The notes beneath the pieces are model-generated. The model was not told where the DNA came from, made no database searches, and saw only the letters and a list, made by a program, of their open reading frames with translations. Position numbers and translations under genes: made by a program. From Pontibaca salina (GTDB lineage: Bacteria; Pseudomonadota; Alphaproteobacteria; Rhodobacterales; Rhodobacteraceae), in the NCBI RefSeq assembly GCF_016307205.1, contig NZ_JAEIJD010000006.1:141644-205643 (forward strand): a DNA stretch of 64,000 nucleotides, written 5' to 3'. Of this stretch, positions 31,737 through 40,617 are shown piece by piece (within the stretch, counting starts at the first letter, position 1; each line of letters begins with the position of its first letter).

Positions 31737-34184
31737 ATGAGTGAATTGACAGAGACCGCGCGGGTTGTGGTTATCGGTGGCGGTGCCGTCGGGGCCTCGG
31801 CCTTGTATCATCTGGCTTTGGCAGGGTGGTCCGATTGCGTGCTGCTGGAAAAAAACGAGCTGACCGCAGGCAGCACCTGGCACGCGGCGGGCAATGTGCC
31901 GACGTTCTCGACCGCGTGGTCGGTGATGCACATGCAGCGCTATTCAACCGAACTCTATCGCCGTCTGGGCGACGCGGTGGAATACCCGATGAACTATCAC
32001 GTCACCGGCTCGCTGCGCCTTGGGCATTCACCCGAACGCGTGCAAGAGTTCCAGCGCGCGCGCGGCATGGGCCGCTATCAGGGTATGGATATGGAAATTC
32101 TGAGCCCGAGAGAGGCGCAGGCGCTGTATCCGTTTCTCGCGATCCACGATCTGGCGGGGGTGCTCTACGATCCCCATGATGGCGATATCGATCCGGCGCA
32201 GCTGACTCAGGCGCTGGCCAAGGGCGCGCGCGATCTGGGCTGCCGCATCGAGCGGTTTCGCCCCGCGACCGGAATCAGCCGTAAGGATGGCGAATGGATC
32301 GTCCACACGGCCAAGGGTGATATCCGCTGCGAATATGTGGTCAACGCCGCTGGCTATTACGCACAGCGGGTGGGCGAATGGTTCAAGCCCTTCGGCGGGC
32401 GCACGGTGCCGATGATGGTGATGAGCCATCAATACATGCTAACCGACGAGATCCCCGAGATCGCCGACTGGACGCGTGACCACGGCAAGCTGCCGCTGCT
32501 GCGGGATGTGGACAGCTCTTATTACCTGCGGCAGGAAAAGACCGGGCTGAACCTTGGTCCTTATGAGCGCAACTGCAAGGCCCATTGGGTCTCACCTGAC
32601 GACCCCATGCCCGAGGATTTCAGCTTCCAGCTTTACCCTGACGATCTGGAACGGCTGGAATGGTATATCGAAGACGCCATGGCGCGGGTGCCGCTGCTGG
32701 GCAGCGTCGGCGTCAATAAGGTCATCAATGGCCCGATCCCCTATGCGCCCGACGGTCTGCCACTGATCGGGCCAATACCGGGGGTGCCCAATGCGTTCGA
32801 GGCTTGCGTGTTTACCTTTGGCATTGCACAGGCGGGTGGGGCGGGAAAGGTGCTGGCCGAATGGATCGTTGAGGGCGCGACCGAGTGGGACATGTGGGCC
32901 TGTGATCCGCGGCGCTATACTGCCTATGCCGACAATGATTATTGTATCGCCAAGGGGATGGAGACCTATGGCCACGAATACGCCATGCATTTTCCCTGGC
33001 ACGAATGGCCCGCCGGGCGGAACCGGCGGTTGTCGTCCCTGCACGATCGGTTGAAGGCAGCGGGCGCGCAATTCGGACCCTATAACGGCTGGGAGCGGGC
33101 CAACTGGTTTGCGCAGCAAGGCGACGATACGTCCGAGGCGGCAACCCAGACCTGGGACCGCTCAGGCCCGTGGGAAAAACGCATTCGCGAGGAATGCCAT
33201 GTGGTGCGCGATGGCGTCGGCGTAATTGCGATCAGCGGTTTTACCCGGCTCAAGGTCGAGGGGCCGGGGGCGCGCGATTTCGTCGACGGGCTGACCGCGT
33301 CGCGTCTACCGGAACCGGGGCGCATCGGGCTGGCCTATTTCCCCGACCATCGCGGCCGTATCCTTACCGAGTGTTCAGTTATGGTGCATGGTTCGGACGA
33401 GGTCGGCCTCATCACGGCCGCCGCCGCGCAATGGCATGACGGCGAATTGTTGCGGCGGCAGGCCCCAAAGGGGATCACCGTCAGCGATCATTCCGACGCG
33501 GTGGAATGTCTGCTTGTAACCGGACCCAAGACGCGCGAGATCCTCGAGCCGCTGACCGAAGGCCACGACCTGATGGCGCCTTGGCTATCGGTCAGCATGA
33601 CGGGCAAGGTTGCGGGCGAGGATTGCGCGCTGATCCGCGTCTCTTTTGCTGGCGAACTGGGCTGGGAGATCCATTGTGCGCCCGATAGCGCCGGGACAAT
33701 CTGGGATGCGTTGCTTGATGCGGGGGTAAAACCCTTTGGCATGTATGCGCTGAATTCTCTGCGCCTCGAAAAGGGCTATCGCGCGTGGAAGGGTGATCTG
33801 ACCAGCGATTACACCTTGCTTGAGGGTGGGCTGGATCGTTTCATCAAATTGGACAAGCCGCAGGATTTCCCCGGCAAGGCGGCATTGCTGCACGAGAAAC
33901 AGCAGGGCAGCCCCAAGCAGTTCGTGACATTGATCGTCGATGCCGATACAGCGGATGCGCCCTCGATGTCGACGATCTGGCATGAAGGCGAGATCGTCGG
34001 AGAAACCAATTCCGGCGCGTGGGGCTACCGTGTCAATGCTTCAATCGCGCTGGGCATGATCCGCAGCGATCTTGCGCTACCGGGCACCGAGGTCGAGATC
34101 GAAATCTACGGCGATCGCTGCCGCGCCATCGTCCAGCCTGATCAGCCGCTGTGGGATGCAGATAACGAAAGGCTGCGCGCATGA
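31737..34184 (+). CDS. dimethylglycine/sarcosine dehydrogenase-type flavoprotein (FAD + GcvT domains), first copy
   Basis: 815 residues. An N-terminal DAO-type FAD domain starts VVVIGGGAVGASALYHL and contains LTAGSTWHAAG; the histidine of this motif is the covalent FAD attachment site in mammalian dimethylglycine and sarcosine dehydrogenases. The C-terminal half is a GcvT-like folate-binding domain (SGFTRLKVEGPGARDF; SFAGELGWEIHC; LNSLRLEKGYRAWKGDLTSD). Such enzymes oxidatively demethylate N-methylated glycines and pass the one-carbon unit to tetrahydrofolate. GGGAGGAGAAAGCG precedes ATG 31737. It overlaps the methyltransferase gene by four bases. Which of the two substrates it prefers cannot be read from the sequence. 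Confidence 0.85.
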   Translation: MSELTETARVVVIGGGAVGASALYHLALAGWSDCVLLEKNELTAGSTWHAAGNVPTFSTAWSVMHMQRYSTELYRRLGDAVEYPMNYHVTGSLRLGHSPERVQEFQRARGMGRYQGMDMEILSPREAQALYPFLAIHDLAGVLYDPHDGDIDPAQLTQALAKGARDLGCRIERFRPATGISRKDGEWIVHTAKGDIRCEYVVNAAGYYAQRVGEWFKPFGGRTVPMMVMSHQYMLTDEIPEIADWTRDHGKLPLLRDVDSSYYLRQEKTGLNLGPYERNCKAHWVSPDDPMPEDFSFQLYPDDLERLEWYIEDAMARVPLLGSVGVNKVINGPIPYAPDGLPLIGPIPGVPNAFEACVFTFGIAQAGGAGKVLAEWIVEGATEWDMWACDPRRYTAYADNDYCIAKGMETYGHEYAMHFPWHEWPAGRNRRLSSLHDRLKAAGAQFGPYNGWERANWFAQQGDDTSEAATQTWDRSGPWEKRIREECHVVRDGVGVIAISGFTRLKVEGPGARDFVDGLTASRLPEPGRIGLAYFPDHRGRILTECSVMVHGSDEVGLITAAAAQWHDGELLRRQAPKGITVSDHSDAVECLLVTGPKTREILEPLTEGHDLMAPWLSVSMTGKVAGEDCALIRVSFAGELGWEIHCAPDSAGTIWDALLDAGVKPFGMYALNSLRLEKGYRAWKGDLTSDYTLLEGGLDRFIKLDKPQDFPGKAALLHEKQQGSPKQFVTLIVDADTADAPSMSTIWHEGEIVGETNSGAWGYRVNASIALGMIRSDLALPGTEVEIEIYGDRCRAIVQPDQPLWDADNERLRA

Positions 34185-35074
34185 GCGATATCATTCTTCT
34201 TGATGGCGGCATCGGACAGGAACTGGTCAAGCGGGCAGGCGATCCGGCAACGCCGCTCTGGTCCACACGGGTCATGATGGATCAGCCGGATATGGTCGGT
34301 GAAGTGCATTCGGATTATTTTGCCGCGGGTGCAACTGTGGCCACCACCAATACCTATGCGCTGCACCGCTCGCGGCTGGAGCGGGCCGGGCTTGAGGATG
34401 ACCTGCCGGCGTTGATCGACATTGCCGTCACGCAGGCTGAAATGGCGCGCAGTAAACATGGCGGGCGCATCGCCGGCGCACTTGGTCCGCTATATGCATC
34501 CTACCGTCCGGATCTGACGCCTGATCCGGACGACGCCGCGCTGAAATTTCGTGAACTTGTGCAACTGATGACCCCGCACGTCGATCTGTTCCTGATTGAA
34601 ACCCTGTCCTCGTTGCAAGAGGCCGAAGGCGCTTTGCGTGGCACCCAAGATTGCGGCAAACCAGTCTGGCCGGCGCTGACGGTGCAGGATGACGACGGCA
34701 CCCGCCTGCGCTCGGGCGAGCCTTTGGCCGAGATCGCGCCGCTGATCGACCGGTTTCGCCCCGAAGCGGTGCTGCTGAACTGCTCGCGCCCCGAGGCCAT
34801 TACTCAGGGGCTGGATCATCTGAAGCCACTTGGCCGCCCCTTCGGCGCCTATGCCAACGGCTTTACGCATATCACACAGGCGTTCCTGCAGGACGCGCCG
34901 ACGGTCGACGCGCTTGAACAGCGGCAGGATCTGACGCCAGCAGCCTATGCCGATTTCGCGATGGACTGGGTAGAGCAGGGCGCTACCATCGTCGGTGGTT
35001 GCTGCGAGGTCGGCCCCGCCCATATTGCGGAACTGGCCCGACGCCTGCGCGCCGCCGATCATCGCATCGTCTGA
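34181..35074 (+). CDS. homocysteine S-methyltransferase family protein (betaine-type likely)
   Basis: 297 residues with the homocysteine-methyltransferase barrel opening ILLDGGIGQELVKRAGD. The zinc-binding cysteines are present: one in LLNCSRPEAI (near residue 200) and the pair in VGGCCEVGPAHI (near 275). Family members transfer a methyl group to homocysteine from betaine (BHMT) or S-methylmethionine (MmuM). Lying between two dimethylglycine/sarcosine-dehydrogenase genes, with start and stop overlapping the first, a betaine donor is the natural reading: the product dimethylglycine would feed its neighbours. That donor assignment is inference. Confidence 0.82.
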   Translation: MSDIILLDGGIGQELVKRAGDPATPLWSTRVMMDQPDMVGEVHSDYFAAGATVATTNTYALHRSRLERAGLEDDLPALIDIAVTQAEMARSKHGGRIAGALGPLYASYRPDLTPDPDDAALKFRELVQLMTPHVDLFLIETLSSLQEAEGALRGTQDCGKPVWPALTVQDDDGTRLRSGEPLAEIAPLIDRFRPEAVLLNCSRPEAITQGLDHLKPLGRPFGAYANGFTHITQAFLQDAPTVDALEQRQDLTPAAYADFAMDWVEQGATIVGGCCEVGPAHIAELARRLRAADHRIV

Positions 35075-35093
35075 GGCCGGAAAGGACAGCATC

Positions 35094-37532
35094 ATGCCCG
35101 ATCTTCCCCAAACGGCCCGCGTGGTCATTATCGGCGGTGGCATCGTCGGCTGTTCGGTCGCCTATCACCTGACCCGGCTAGGATGGCGTGACGTGGTGCT
35201 GCTGGAACGCAAGCAATTGACCAGCGGCACCACATGGCACGCTGCCGGGTTGATCGCGCAACTGCGCGCCACCGCCAACATGACGCGGCTGGCGAAATAC
35301 AGTCAGGAACTTTACGGCGAACTTGAGGCGGAAACCGGGATTGCCACCGGATTCCGTCGGGTCGGTTCGATCACCGCCGCGCTGAGCGGCGAGCGGCTGG
35401 AAGAACTGCGCCGGCAGGCGGCGATGGCGCGGGCCTTCGGCGTTGAGGTCGAAGAGATCGCGCCGGACGACATTGCTGGGCGCTATCCGCATCTGAACAT
35501 TGACGGCGTGCGCGGCGGGGTCTGGCTGCCCAAGGACGGGCAGGGCGACCCCGGCAACATCACGTTGGCGCTGGCCAGAGGTGCCCGCCAGCGGGGGGCG
35601 CTGATTGCCGAGCACACCAGCGTCACCGGCCTGACCCGCGACGGGCGGCGCATCAGCGGGGTTGATTGGCAGGGGCGCGAAGGGGGTGGCCATATCGCCT
35701 GTGACGCAGTGGTGAATTGCGCGGGGATGTGGGGCCACGAGCTGGGCCGCATGGCTGGCGTCAACATTCCGCTTCAGGCCTGCGAGCATTTCTATATCGT
35801 CAGCGAACCGATTGCCGGGCTGGGTCCGCTGCCAGTGCTGCGGGTCCCGGACGAATGCGCCTATTACAAGGAGGATGCGGGCAAGCTGATGCTTGGCGCG
35901 TTCGAGCCTTTGGCCAAGCCATGGGGGCCGATCCCGGCGGAATTCGAGTTCGACGAATTACCGCCGGATTTCGACCATTTCGAACCGATTCTTGAGATGG
36001 CAGTGAACCGGATGCCGATGCTGGGGCAGGCGGGGATCCACACCTTCTTTAACGGACCCGAAAGTTTTACGCCGGACAATGCCTATCACCTCGGCCTCGC
36101 GCCCGAAGCCGACAATCTATGGGTCGCCGCCGGGTTCAATTCGGTCGGGATCCAATCGGCCGGGGGCGCGGGCATGGCACTGGCGCAATGGATGGAGGAC
36201 GGCGAAAAGCCATTTGATCTGGGTGATGTGGACATTTCTAGAATGCAGCCGTTTCAGGGCAACCGTCGCTATCTGCGCGAACGCGCCAGCGAAACCCTGG
36301 GGCTGCTCTATGCCGATCACTTTCCCTTTCGGCAGAAAACCAGCGCACGCGGCATCAGGCGCAGTCCCTTCCACGCGCTACTGGCCGCGCGCGGCGCGGT
36401 ATTTGGCGAATTGGCCGGATGGGAGCGCGCCAACTGGTTCGCGCGCGAGGGGCGAGAACGCGAGTATCGCTATAGCTGGAAGCGCCAGAATTTTTTTGCC
36501 AATGTGGCCGAAGAACTGGCAGCCCTGCGCACCGGCGTCGTCATCTATGACATGTCGTCTTTCGGCAAGCTGCGCGTCGAGGGACCGGAGGCCGAGGATT
36601 TCCTGAATCATGTCTGCGGTGCCAACATGGCGGTGCCAGAAGGCCGGATCGTCTATACCCAGTTTCTGAACCCGCGCGGCGGGATCGAGGCGGATGTAAC
36701 CGTGACCCGCTTGTCCGAAACCGCCTATCTGGTGGTGACACCCGCGGCCACACGGCTGGCCGACGAGATCTGGCTTCGCCGCCATCTGGGTGAGCGGCGC
36801 GCGATCATCACCGATGTGACAGCGGGCGAGGGCGTGCTGGCGGTGATGGGGCCAAAAGCACGCGAATTGATGCAGGCGGTCTCACCAAATGACTTCTCGA
36901 ACAGCGCCTTCCCCTTCGGAACGGCGCAACAGATCGAACTCGGCCTTGGCCTCGCGCGGGCGCACCGCATCTCCTATGTGGGCGAACTCGGCTGGGAAAT
37001 CTATGTCAGTGCCGACATGGCCGTCCATATATTTGAAACGCTCTGGCAGGCGGGGCAGGAACTTGATTTGAAACTGGCTGGGCTGCACATGATGGATTGC
37101 GCCCGGATGGAAAAGGGGTTCCGCCATTTCGGCCATGACATCACCTGCGAAGATCATGTGCTTGAGGCCGGGCTGGGCTTTGCGGTCGAGACTGGCAAGC
37201 CTGCATTTATCGGTCGCGAGGCGGTGCTGCAAAAACGCGAGGCAGGACTTGACCGTCGGCTGGTGCAGTTCCGTCTGCGCGACCCCGAGCCGCTGCTCTA
37301 CCACAACGAACCGATCCTGCGTGACGGACAGATTGTCGGCCATCTGACATCCGGTGCCTACGGGCATCACATCGGGACGGCGCTGGGCATGGGCTATGTG
37401 CCCTGTTCGGGCGAAAGAGCGGCCGATCTGCTTGGCTCGACCTACGAAATTGACGTCGCGGGTACGCGCGTGGGGGCAGAGGCGTCGCTGGCGCCGTTTT
37501 ATGACCCGAAATCCGAGCGCATGCGGGCCTGA
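35094..37532 (+). CDS. dimethylglycine/sarcosine dehydrogenase-type flavoprotein (FAD + GcvT domains), second copy
   Basis: 812 residues, same architecture as the gene at 31737 but clearly diverged from it. Features are VVIIGGGIVGCSVAYHL, the covalent-FAD motif LTSGTTWHAAG, a longer connecting region (WERANWFAREGREREYRYSW) and a GcvT-like C-terminal part (SYVGELGWEIYVS; MMDCARMEKGFRHFGHDI). AAAGGACAGCATC precedes ATG 35094; upstream in-frame codons lie inside the methyltransferase gene. With the first copy it could perform successive demethylations, dimethylglycine to sarcosine to glycine. Confidence 0.85.
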   Translation: MPDLPQTARVVIIGGGIVGCSVAYHLTRLGWRDVVLLERKQLTSGTTWHAAGLIAQLRATANMTRLAKYSQELYGELEAETGIATGFRRVGSITAALSGERLEELRRQAAMARAFGVEVEEIAPDDIAGRYPHLNIDGVRGGVWLPKDGQGDPGNITLALARGARQRGALIAEHTSVTGLTRDGRRISGVDWQGREGGGHIACDAVVNCAGMWGHELGRMAGVNIPLQACEHFYIVSEPIAGLGPLPVLRVPDECAYYKEDAGKLMLGAFEPLAKPWGPIPAEFEFDELPPDFDHFEPILEMAVNRMPMLGQAGIHTFFNGPESFTPDNAYHLGLAPEADNLWVAAGFNSVGIQSAGGAGMALAQWMEDGEKPFDLGDVDISRMQPFQGNRRYLRERASETLGLLYADHFPFRQKTSARGIRRSPFHALLAARGAVFGELAGWERANWFAREGREREYRYSWKRQNFFANVAEELAALRTGVVIYDMSSFGKLRVEGPEAEDFLNHVCGANMAVPEGRIVYTQFLNPRGGIEADVTVTRLSETAYLVVTPAATRLADEIWLRRHLGERRAIITDVTAGEGVLAVMGPKARELMQAVSPNDFSNSAFPFGTAQQIELGLGLARAHRISYVGELGWEIYVSADMAVHIFETLWQAGQELDLKLAGLHMMDCARMEKGFRHFGHDITCEDHVLEAGLGFAVETGKPAFIGREAVLQKREAGLDRRLVQFRLRDPEPLLYHNEPILRDGQIVGHLTSGAYGHHIGTALGMGYVPCSGERAADLLGSTYEIDVAGTRVGAEASLAPFYDPKSERMRA

Positions 37533-37568
37533 CTTGCCCTTGTTGTAGCGGAACATTAGGCAGGCGCA

Positions 37569-38222
37569 ATGCAACCGGGTTATGAATACGCGCCACCTGA
37601 CACGCCGCTTCACATCCTGCACGAGGATGCGCACTTGATCGCGGTGAACAAGCCGTCGGGCTTGCTGACTGTGCCCGGCAAGGGCCCAGCCTTGCGCGAC
37701 TGCCTGATCGAGCGGCTGCGCGAAATGTACCCGGAAATATTGCTGGTGCATCGGTTGGACCGGGACACATCCGGCGTGATCGTCTTTGCCCTGACGCGCC
37801 ATGCGCAGCGCCATCTCAGCCTCCAGTTCGAGCGCCGGCACGCGAAGAAATCCTATCTGGCACATCTGACAGGGCAGTTAACGCCGGAAAGCGGCACCGT
37901 CGATTTGCCGCTGACCGCAGATTGGGAAAACCGCCCGCGCCAGATGGTTTGCCACGACCGGGGCCGCAGCGCGCAGACTGATTGGCATGTGCTGCGCCAC
38001 GAGGGCGACACGACCCAGGTGCGTTTGATTCCGCATACCGGGCGCAGCCATCAGCTACGGGTGCATATGCAGGTGCTGGGCCATCCGGTGCTGGGGGACC
38101 CGCTCTATGCCGGCACAGCGGCGGCGGCGCATCCGCGCCTGATGCTGCATTCCGAAGAACTGAGCCTGCGCTGCCCCGGCACCGGCGCCGAAATGACATT
38201 CCGCGCCGACAGCGAGTTCTGA
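37569..38222 (+). CDS. rluA: RluA-family pseudouridine synthase
   Basis: 217 residues. The catalytic motif HRLDRDTSG (Asp64) is intact, preceded by VNKPSGLLTVPGK and followed by LIPHTGRSHQLRVHMQVLGHPVLGDPLY (quoted in part). There is no S4 domain, so it is the short RluA type that modifies 23S rRNA U746 and some tRNAs at U32. It follows the flavoprotein gene by 36 bases, probably by chance rather than function. The 3' end faces the convergent aldehyde dehydrogenase gene. Confidence 0.88.
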   Translation: MQPGYEYAPPDTPLHILHEDAHLIAVNKPSGLLTVPGKGPALRDCLIERLREMYPEILLVHRLDRDTSGVIVFALTRHAQRHLSLQFERRHAKKSYLAHLTGQLTPESGTVDLPLTADWENRPRQMVCHDRGRSAQTDWHVLRHEGDTTQVRLIPHTGRSHQLRVHMQVLGHPVLGDPLYAGTAAAAHPRLMLHSEELSLRCPGTGAEMTFRADSEF

Positions 38223-38252
38223 AACCGGGTCGCGGCGAGACCTCTGTTTCGC

Positions 38253-39692
38253 CTATTCCGATGTCCAGCCGCTGACGGCTTTGACCTCGAGAAAATCCAA
38301 GATCCCCCACAGGCCGCCTTCACGACCATTGCCCGATTGTTTCATTCCGCCAAAGGGCGCTCCGGCCCCACGGCTCTGACCGTTCATCTCAATCATCCCC
38401 GACCGCAGGGCACGCGCCATGCGGTTGGCGCGGGCCGCATCCTGAGTCTGAACGTAGTTGGTCAGACCATAGGGCGTGTCATTGGAAATCTCGATGGCCT
38501 GCTGCTCGGTCTCAAAGGGGATGATCGACAGCACCGGCCCGAAAATCTCCTCCCGCGCGATGGTCATGTCATTGGTCACATCGGCGAAGACGGTCGGCCT
38601 GACGAAATACCCCTTGTTGTACCCTTCCGGACGACCGGTGCCACCGGTGACAAGGCGTGCGCCTTCGTCGATGCCTTTCTGAATCAGATTCTGAATCTTG
38701 TTCCATTGGACCTCGTTCACGACCGGGCCGATATGGCGTCCTTCGTCATGGGCGGTGCCGATTTCGACCGCTTGGGCCACCTGTGCGGCGGTGTCGACGG
38801 CCTGATCATAGATCTCGCGCTGGACCAGCATGCGGGAAGGGGCATTACAGGATTGGCCGGTATTGTTCATCATGTGCATCACGCCGCGTTTCACGGCCTT
38901 GTCGTCAGCATCGGCAAAGATCACGTTGGCGCCCTTGCCGCCCAATTCGAGATGCACTTTTTTCAGCGTTTCGGCGGCGTTTTTGGAAATCGCTGTGCCG
39001 GCACGGGTCGAGCCGGTAAAGCTGATCATGTCCACATCGGGATCGGCCGAAAGCTGGCTGCCCACACCCGCACCATCGCCGTTTACCAGATTGAACACGC
39101 CGGACGGAAAACCGGTTTCGTCCATAATTTCGGCAAAGATGATGGCATTCAGCGGGCTTTGCTCAGACGGTTTCAGCACCATCGTGCACCCAGCAATTGC
39201 CGCTGCGCCGACCTTGAGCGTGATCTGGTTCATCGGCCAGTTCCAGGGCGTGATCAGCGCCGCAACGCCAACCGCCTCGTGAATGATGCGGCTGTTAGGA
39301 GCATGGTCGCCCAGCGGTTGCTCGAACTCGAATGTCTTGGCGGCACGCAGAAAGTTTCCGAGATGATTAACGCCGGCGGTGACCTGCTGTGCGCGCGCCA
39401 TATCGATGGGTGCGCCCATTTCCATGCTGATCGCGCGCGCCAAATCTTCGTAGCGCGTTTGGTAAACCTCAATCAGGTTTTCGACCAGCGCGATCCGTTC
39501 CGCAGCGGGCGTGGCCATCCAGCCGGGCAGGGCGGCCCGCGCGGCGGCAACCGCGGCATCGGTATCTTCCTTGCCGCCCAGCGAAATGACCGCGCAGGGG
39601 GCTTCGGTCGACGGGTCGATGACCTGAAAATCGTTGGGCAGCGCCGGGTCAACCCATTTTCCGTTGATATAGAACTGACGTTTCTCGATCAT
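38253..39692 (-). CDS. NAD(P)-dependent aldehyde dehydrogenase family protein
   Basis: 479 residues with the full family pattern: ITPWNWPMNQI (near residue 148), cofactor loop FTGSTRAGTAI, catalytic Glu in HLELGGKGANV and catalytic Cys in NTGQSCNAPSRM (near 285), then FGPVLSIIPF and a final PFGGMKQSGNGREGG. It oxidises an aldehyde to an acid in the cytoplasm. The nearby betaine-type cluster releases one-carbon units as folate adducts or formaldehyde, but the sequence does not show whether this enzyme handles a related aldehyde. ATG 39692 has GGAGACATCGCG upstream; the longer frame from 39773 is not supported. Confidence 0.9.
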   Translation of the reverse strand: MIEKRQFYINGKWVDPALPNDFQVIDPSTEAPCAVISLGGKEDTDAAVAAARAALPGWMATPAAERIALVENLIEVYQTRYEDLARAISMEMGAPIDMARAQQVTAGVNHLGNFLRAAKTFEFEQPLGDHAPNSRIIHEAVGVAALITPWNWPMNQITLKVGAAAIAGCTMVLKPSEQSPLNAIIFAEIMDETGFPSGVFNLVNGDGAGVGSQLSADPDVDMISFTGSTRAGTAISKNAAETLKKVHLELGGKGANVIFADADDKAVKRGVMHMMNNTGQSCNAPSRMLVQREIYDQAVDTAAQVAQAVEIGTAHDEGRHIGPVVNEVQWNKIQNLIQKGIDEGARLVTGGTGRPEGYNKGYFVRPTVFADVTNDMTIAREEIFGPVLSIIPFETEQQAIEISNDTPYGLTNYVQTQDAARANRMARALRSGMIEMNGQSRGAGAPFGGMKQSGNGREGGLWGILDFLEVKAVSGWTSE

Positions 39693-39862
39693 CGCGATGT
39701 CTCCGCTATTGCATTGGCCCGGTGCGGGACCGGGATTCGGCGGCACTTTGTCACCGGCGCGGGTCAGGGGCAAGGGAGGGGATGTAAGCCGCGCTAGGAA
39801 TGATTAAGTATGGGTTCGTCACGAGTAGACCATATAAAAACCACTCATTAAAGGAGAGCGCC

Positions 39863-40510
39863 ATGAGCTTGCGTATCAACGACACGGTTCCGAATTTCAC
39901 GGCCGAGACTGATCACGGTCAGATTCAGTTTCACGACTGGATCGGTGACAACTGGGCGATCCTGTTTTCCCACCCCAAGGATTTTACACCGATCTGCACC
40001 ACCGAATTCGGCGCCACTGCACAGATGGAAGACGAATGGGCCAAGCGCGGCACCAAGGTAATCGGGATCAGCGTGGACGGCGTCAAGGAGCATAAGGAAT
40101 GGAAGGGCGATATCGAAAAGGTCGCAGGCGCACCGGCCAATTTCCCGATCATCGCCGATGAAGGGCTGGAAGTTTCCAAGATGTTTGACATGCTTCCCGC
40201 CGATGCCTATCTGCCCGATGGCCGCACCGCCAATGACAGCGCCACTGTCCGCGCCGTGTTCATCATTGGGCCGGACAAGAAGCTCAAGCTGTCGATGACC
40301 TATCCGATGAATGTGGGCCGTAACTTTGCCGAAATTCTGCGCGCGCTTGACGCCTTGCAGACCGCCGCGAAAGAGAACGTGGCCACCCCGGCGAACTGGC
40401 AGGTCGGTGAGGACGTCGTTATCCCACCATCCGTCAGTGACGAGGACGCCAAGAAGAAATATGGCGAGTTCGAATCCGTCCTGCCCTATCTGCGCAAAAC
40501 GAAGCTTTAA
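39863..40510 (+). CDS. 1-Cys peroxiredoxin (Prx6 group)
   Basis: 215 residues. The peroxidatic site reads HPKDFTPICTTEFG, with Cys near residue 45, and RAVFIIGPDKKLKLSMTYPMNVGRNFAEILR is the Prx6 middle segment (quoted in part). The extended C-terminal arm ending LPYLRKTKL is typical of the 1-Cys group, and no resolving cysteine is seen. It reduces peroxides in the cytoplasm. AAAGGAGAGCGCC precedes ATG 39863. A strong hairpin follows. Confidence 0.92.
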   Translation: MSLRINDTVPNFTAETDHGQIQFHDWIGDNWAILFSHPKDFTPICTTEFGATAQMEDEWAKRGTKVIGISVDGVKEHKEWKGDIEKVAGAPANFPIIADEGLEVSKMFDMLPADAYLPDGRTANDSATVRAVFIIGPDKKLKLSMTYPMNVGRNFAEILRALDALQTAAKENVATPANWQVGEDVVIPPSVSDEDAKKKYGEFESVLPYLRKTKL

Positions 40511-40518
40511 TTATTAAC

Positions 40519-40543
40519 ACAGGGGCGCCTTAGGTGCCCCTGT
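40519..40543 (+). terminator. hairpin after the peroxiredoxin gene (terminator-like)
   Basis: ACAGGGGCGCC (40519-40529) pairs with GGTGCCCCTGT (40533-40543) with one G-U pair and a 3-base loop. No T-run follows, so termination is probable but not certain. Confidence 0.55.
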
Positions 40544-40582
40544 CGCTCAGCTATACGGTAAGCGCCATATCAGCTTACGAAG

Positions 40583-40609
40583 ACGCGCCCGGAGCCGGGC
40601 CGGGCGCGT
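40583..40609 (-). terminator. hairpin after pnp (terminator-like)
   Basis: ACGCGCCCGG (40583-40592) and CCGGGCGCGT (40600-40609) are perfect complements around a 7-base loop, just past the pnp stop. The U-run is weak. It lies between convergent genes and may serve both. Confidence 0.6.
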
Positions 40610-40617
40610 TGTTGAGT

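Noticed and set aside
38337..39797. 486-residue plus-strand frame opposite the aldehyde dehydrogenase gene
   Set aside because: Antisense shadow of a clear enzyme gene; composition is His/Arg/Gly-rich without motifs.
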